A stretch of DNA of 64,000 nucleotides, from the NCBI GenBank assembly GCA_963931865.1, contig OZ007516.1, forward strand, positions 5,491,897-5,555,896. The letters run 5' to 3'. Position numbers and translations under genes: made by a program. How positions within the stretch are numbered: position 1 is the first letter of the stretch; every line of letters starts with the position of its first letter. Under the pieces are notes generated by a model. It was not told the origin of the DNA. It did no database searches and saw nothing but the letters and a program-made list of their open reading frames with translations. The stretch is from Axinella damicornis. Taxonomy: Eukaryota > Porifera > Demospongiae > Axinellida > Axinellidae. Below, in pieces: positions 61,118-64,000 of the stretch.

Positions 61118-63359
61118 GTATGAATGTGTAGCTGCTGTCTCCTACCTGCTGAAGGAGGTGCAACTTAACCCCAACTCTACCACCAAGTCTGGTGAAACAC
61201 CTCTTAGCTTTGCCAACGAAGCTGCCATAATACGCGAGCTCCTCCGATACGGAGCCACCCCTGACTACCAACTGTGGAGCAGCCATCTTCCTTCGAACTG
61301 CCCAAAACAGCCGGCAGAGCAAGCTGTTAAAACATTTGTGGTTGGTGATCCAGGAGCGGGTAAAAGCACGCTAGCAAAATCTCTGCAAAAGGAAAGCAAT
61401 GCTGTGTTGTCCTACATTGCGAATCGAATGTTGAAAGTGTCTGGTGTTGATCAGAAGACAGCAGGCATTGTGCCACATGACATTGAGAGCAGAACATTTG
61501 GCCGACTCACTCTGTATGACTTCGCTGGACAAAAGGAGTTCTATGCTGGCCATGACGCTGTGCTCAAAAGTGCAGTTTCTGGGTCACCAGCAGCTGTCTT
61601 TCTCATTGTTGCAGACCTAGACAACAGCGACAAAGAATTCGAAGAGAGAATCCAGTACTGGTTAGCCTTCCTTGAGAATCAGGGACTTTCAGCTGATCCT
61701 AAGCCCCATGTCATCATTGTGTGCAGCCATGCTGACCAACTGAAGAAGACAGCAGTAGACAAGAAGAGAAGCATTGTAGACTCTCTCCAGCAGTCACCAG
61801 CTTTCTCAAGCTTTCATTATGCCGGGTTTGTTGCAATGGATTGCCGATATTCAGAGTCAACTTCGATGTCACTGCTTCGCCAGCATCTTGCCAAATGTTG
61901 TCAGGAACTTCGAAGCACAGTTGAAATGACGTGTAGAAGCCATTGCTTTCTGGTGTACCTCTTTGATAGGTTTCGAGGGTGTCCAGCAGTTAACCTGACT
62001 AAGGTTGCTTCAACTGTTGCTAGTGAGTCTAAAAACAAGCAGTTAGTAGCCTTCATTCCCGAGGACGTCAGTGGCATTTCCCACATCTGTGATGAGCTGA
62101 ACGAAAGAGGCAATATTCTGTTTCTGAAAGACTCCGGGGCAAGCCAAAGCAGCTGGATCGTCTTAGATAGGGAAACTCTTCTTTCTCGAGTGACTGGCAC
62201 AGTCTTTGCTCCCAAGGACTTCAAGCAGTACAAGAATCTAGCCAGCAGTACTGGCGTGGTCCCATTCTCTAAGATTCCCACCCACTTCCCCGATCTTGAC
62301 CCTGATATGATTGTCCAATTCCTCTGCCATCTGGAGTTCTGCCACAACATAGCTGACTCTGAAGTCCTCCAACTCCTTCATTCTTTGGGAGACAGTGAGC
62401 CTGTTGCAACCATCGATCTCACTGAGAAGTTTCTTTTCTTTCCTAACCTGGTGAGCATTGAGGTGCCTAGTAGAGTGTGGGAGACCAGTCCAGACTTCAG
62501 CCATCACTGTGGCTGGGTCTTGCACTGCAAACCTGGACAGTTCTTCACTCCTCGCTTTCTTCAAGTCCTCCTCCTTCGACTTGCTTTCTCCTTCGCTCTT
62601 GCACCAGATGTGCAGCAGGTGACAAGCAGTGATCTGCCTACCCTCAAGAGGAAGTGTAAGGTGTGGAAGAGTGGTATCTATTGGGCAAACCGAAGTGGAG
62701 TTGAGGTTTTAGTGGAAGTAGGGGAAGGGAGCAAGAGGGTAGTTGTCCTGCTGCGCTGCTCAAAGGGGACGCAAGTAGAATGTGCACACCTCCGATCTGC
62801 CATTATAGGCAAAATACTGCAAGTCAGAAGTGAATTCTGTCCGAAAGTAGCCATTCGTGAGTTTCTTCTTCGGCCTTCTGATTCCAAGGAATACCCTCTC
62901 AAACCATCATCTGAGCTCACACTCATCACCACCGCAGAGCTTGCTAATGCAGTTATAAAAGCAGAACCAGGTGTTCTTGACATGGCTGGAAATGGAATTA
63001 GTATTGCCAATCTACTCGGGTTTGAACCGTATGCCTACCTAGGCGAACGCATCATCCGTGAACTCTTTGACGAACAGAATCCCAGCTACAGTGAGCAAGT
63101 TTCCGATGACTTCCTATATGGGATCGCTAACAAGAACTATCGTACATTCGATCACGTCGAGAAGATGCTCGATCTTCCAGCAGCTTCAGTGGAGTGTCAC
63201 ATCTCCCAGGCCGCTATCCCTGGAGAGGCCCACAAGATGGCTCACCTCCTTCTGTGCTGGAGGGAGAGAAGCGAGGGGTCCAGACAGTGCCTCCGCCAAA
63301 CACTCGACCACTTCAGTGTGTTTGCTGGGAGAAACCCCTGTACTCTTACACAGGTCTAA
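61118..63359 (+). CDS. Gene 2, terminal exon: Roc-like GTPase, COR-like region, Death-like domain
   Basis: Acceptor CTCCTTGTAG, one base completing an Arg codon, then 747 codons to TAA at 63357. Last ankyrin repeat (YECVAAVSYLLKEV, GETPLSFANEA); GTPase with GDPGAGKST, FGRLTLYDFAGQKEF and HVIIVCSHADQL; COR-like ISHICDELNERGNILFLKDS and LDRETLLSRVTGTVF; C-terminal Death-like helices around VEKMLDLPAASVECH and LLLCWRERSEGSRQCL. The fourth GTPase motif is SHAD rather than NKxD, so nucleotide specificity is uncertain. It is very similar to the gene 1 terminal exon, with one 45-bp unit fewer. Confidence 0.9.
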
Positions 63360-64000
63360 GTTTTGTATATACATGCTATTAGTAATGAGCACAATATTAT
63401 TAGCTTTGTCCTCCAAAGTACGTATACTTTATATTTCTTCAAGTTGATAGTTATAATCAGCTTATAGTTGTAATATGTTACCACCCTGCCTGCATGCACA
63501 CACAGTATAATATTATTGCAAATTGTAGTCTTGTATATTTATTGTATACAGTTGTGTCTGTTTGGTGTGTTTAATTTGTGTATTGATGTGTATTCTAGTG
63601 TCATCTGTGCACCACATCTTTGTAATGGTCTCTACAGCTACTATATTGCGTTATCTTTGTCAATTTTGTTTCATAATTATTCTGGTTTTATATTTTGTTG
63701 TATTAATCCTTATCTTTATTTGTTTGCCTTGTTTGTAACCTGTATAGTTTTGCTCACTTTCTGCATCCAGTGTTTCATATAAGTTATGATGAAAGAAGAA
63801 AAAAGTTTACAGCTTGAATTATTAAATTTTGATGACTGCAGTAATATTATTAGGGGAGGGCTGGTGCATGCTCAAACATGCATGCAGAACGTTGCTTGTA
63901 TGGCATCACCCATACGTATTTGCATCACCCAGTTTGAACGTAACATGCATAATTATATGGACCGTAGTCCTGCAGAGCAAAATGTTCTGCACTGCTCCCA
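63360..64000 (+). other. Gene 2 3' flank, collinear with the gene 1 flank
   Basis: 63360-63900 matches 11103-11650 (3' untranslated). 63905-64000 matches 12345-12440, including GCATCACCCAGTTTGAAC and GTCCTGCAGAGCAAAATGTT, while the equivalent of 11655-12340 is absent. ATTAAA at 63821-63826 is a possible poly(A) signal. The duplication therefore continues past the window edge. Confidence 0.7.

Larger units (their letters stand above)
23282..63359 (+). other. Gene 2: ankyrin-Roc-COR-Death protein, full gene span
   Basis: Proposed join: 23282-23418, 26499-26600, 31815-31916, 41621-41722, 45156-45257, 47870-47983, 52025-52126, 54664-54780, 61118-63359, giving 1039 residues. Every junction is phase 2 with GT-AG borders. 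About nine ankyrin repeats (residues 1-330), Roc-like GTPase (P-loop at 369-376, DFAGQ at 427-431, SHAD at 496-499), COR-like region, Death-like domain (about 961-1033). DAPK1 shares the ankyrin-Roc-COR-Death order but also has a kinase; none is seen here. Because all internal exons are symmetrical, alternative exon choice would not break the frame. Additional exons may have been missed; transcript evidence would settle the join. Confidence 0.8.

Overview
The window looks like a stretch of metazoan nuclear genome. A demosponge is the most likely source, by inference only: spliced genes with short cassette exons, an ankyrin-Roc-COR-Death receptor-like family, a DIRS-type retrotransposon and a very dense load of short palindromic elements. 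There is no bacterial-style operon structure. The sequence alone does not fix the species.

Three host loci can be assembled by hand from splice sites and reading phase. (1) Gene 1: the 3' part of an ankyrin-Roc-COR-Death gene on the + strand, with one ankyrin exon at 2197-2298 and a large terminal exon at 8819-11102; its 5' end lies off the left edge. (2) An R3H-SUZ gene on the + strand (17140-23075, nine exon segments) with a frameshift inside the R3H domain and an in-frame TGA before the SUZ helix, so it is annotated as a probable pseudogene or badly sequenced allele. (3) Gene 2: a complete paralogue of gene 1 (23282-63359, nine exons, a 1039-residue conceptual protein). It has a chain of about nine ankyrin repeats followed by a Roc-like GTPase with GDPGAGKS and DFAGQ motifs, a COR-like region and a C-terminal Death-like domain.

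Much of the window is segmental duplication. Block A (about 900-12440) and block D (about 51420 to the right edge) are paralogous. Two further units, B (about 41390-44300) and C (about 44530-51253), repeat the ankyrin-exon part. All internal ankyrin exons are phase 2 at both ends (102, 114 or 117 nt), so gain, loss or skipping of an exon preserves the frame. Differences between the four copies of the 102-nt exon fall mostly at the positions that contact ligands in ankyrin proteins.

The introns are crowded with non-autonomous transposons. Most striking is a fold-back family with ends close to TAGCCTCGTTCCCAGGC and 9-bp target duplications, ranging from 42 to about 1000 bp. Its arms differ between copies but stay self-complementary within a copy. 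Other families have TACCGTA ends (one carries a HIRAN-like coding fragment), TTAA target sites, GGGGCGAGCC ends (one carries an STPRR-like coding fragment), a CAG...CTG element with a 9-bp duplication, and a pogo-like TA element. A broken DIRS-type retrotransposon (gag, RT, RNase H, tyrosine recombinase; minus strand, about 35380-39650) sits head-to-head with a second, more decayed one (plus strand, about 39650-41350) in the largest intron of gene 2. Paralogous empty sites between blocks A, B, C and D date many of these insertions relative to the duplications.
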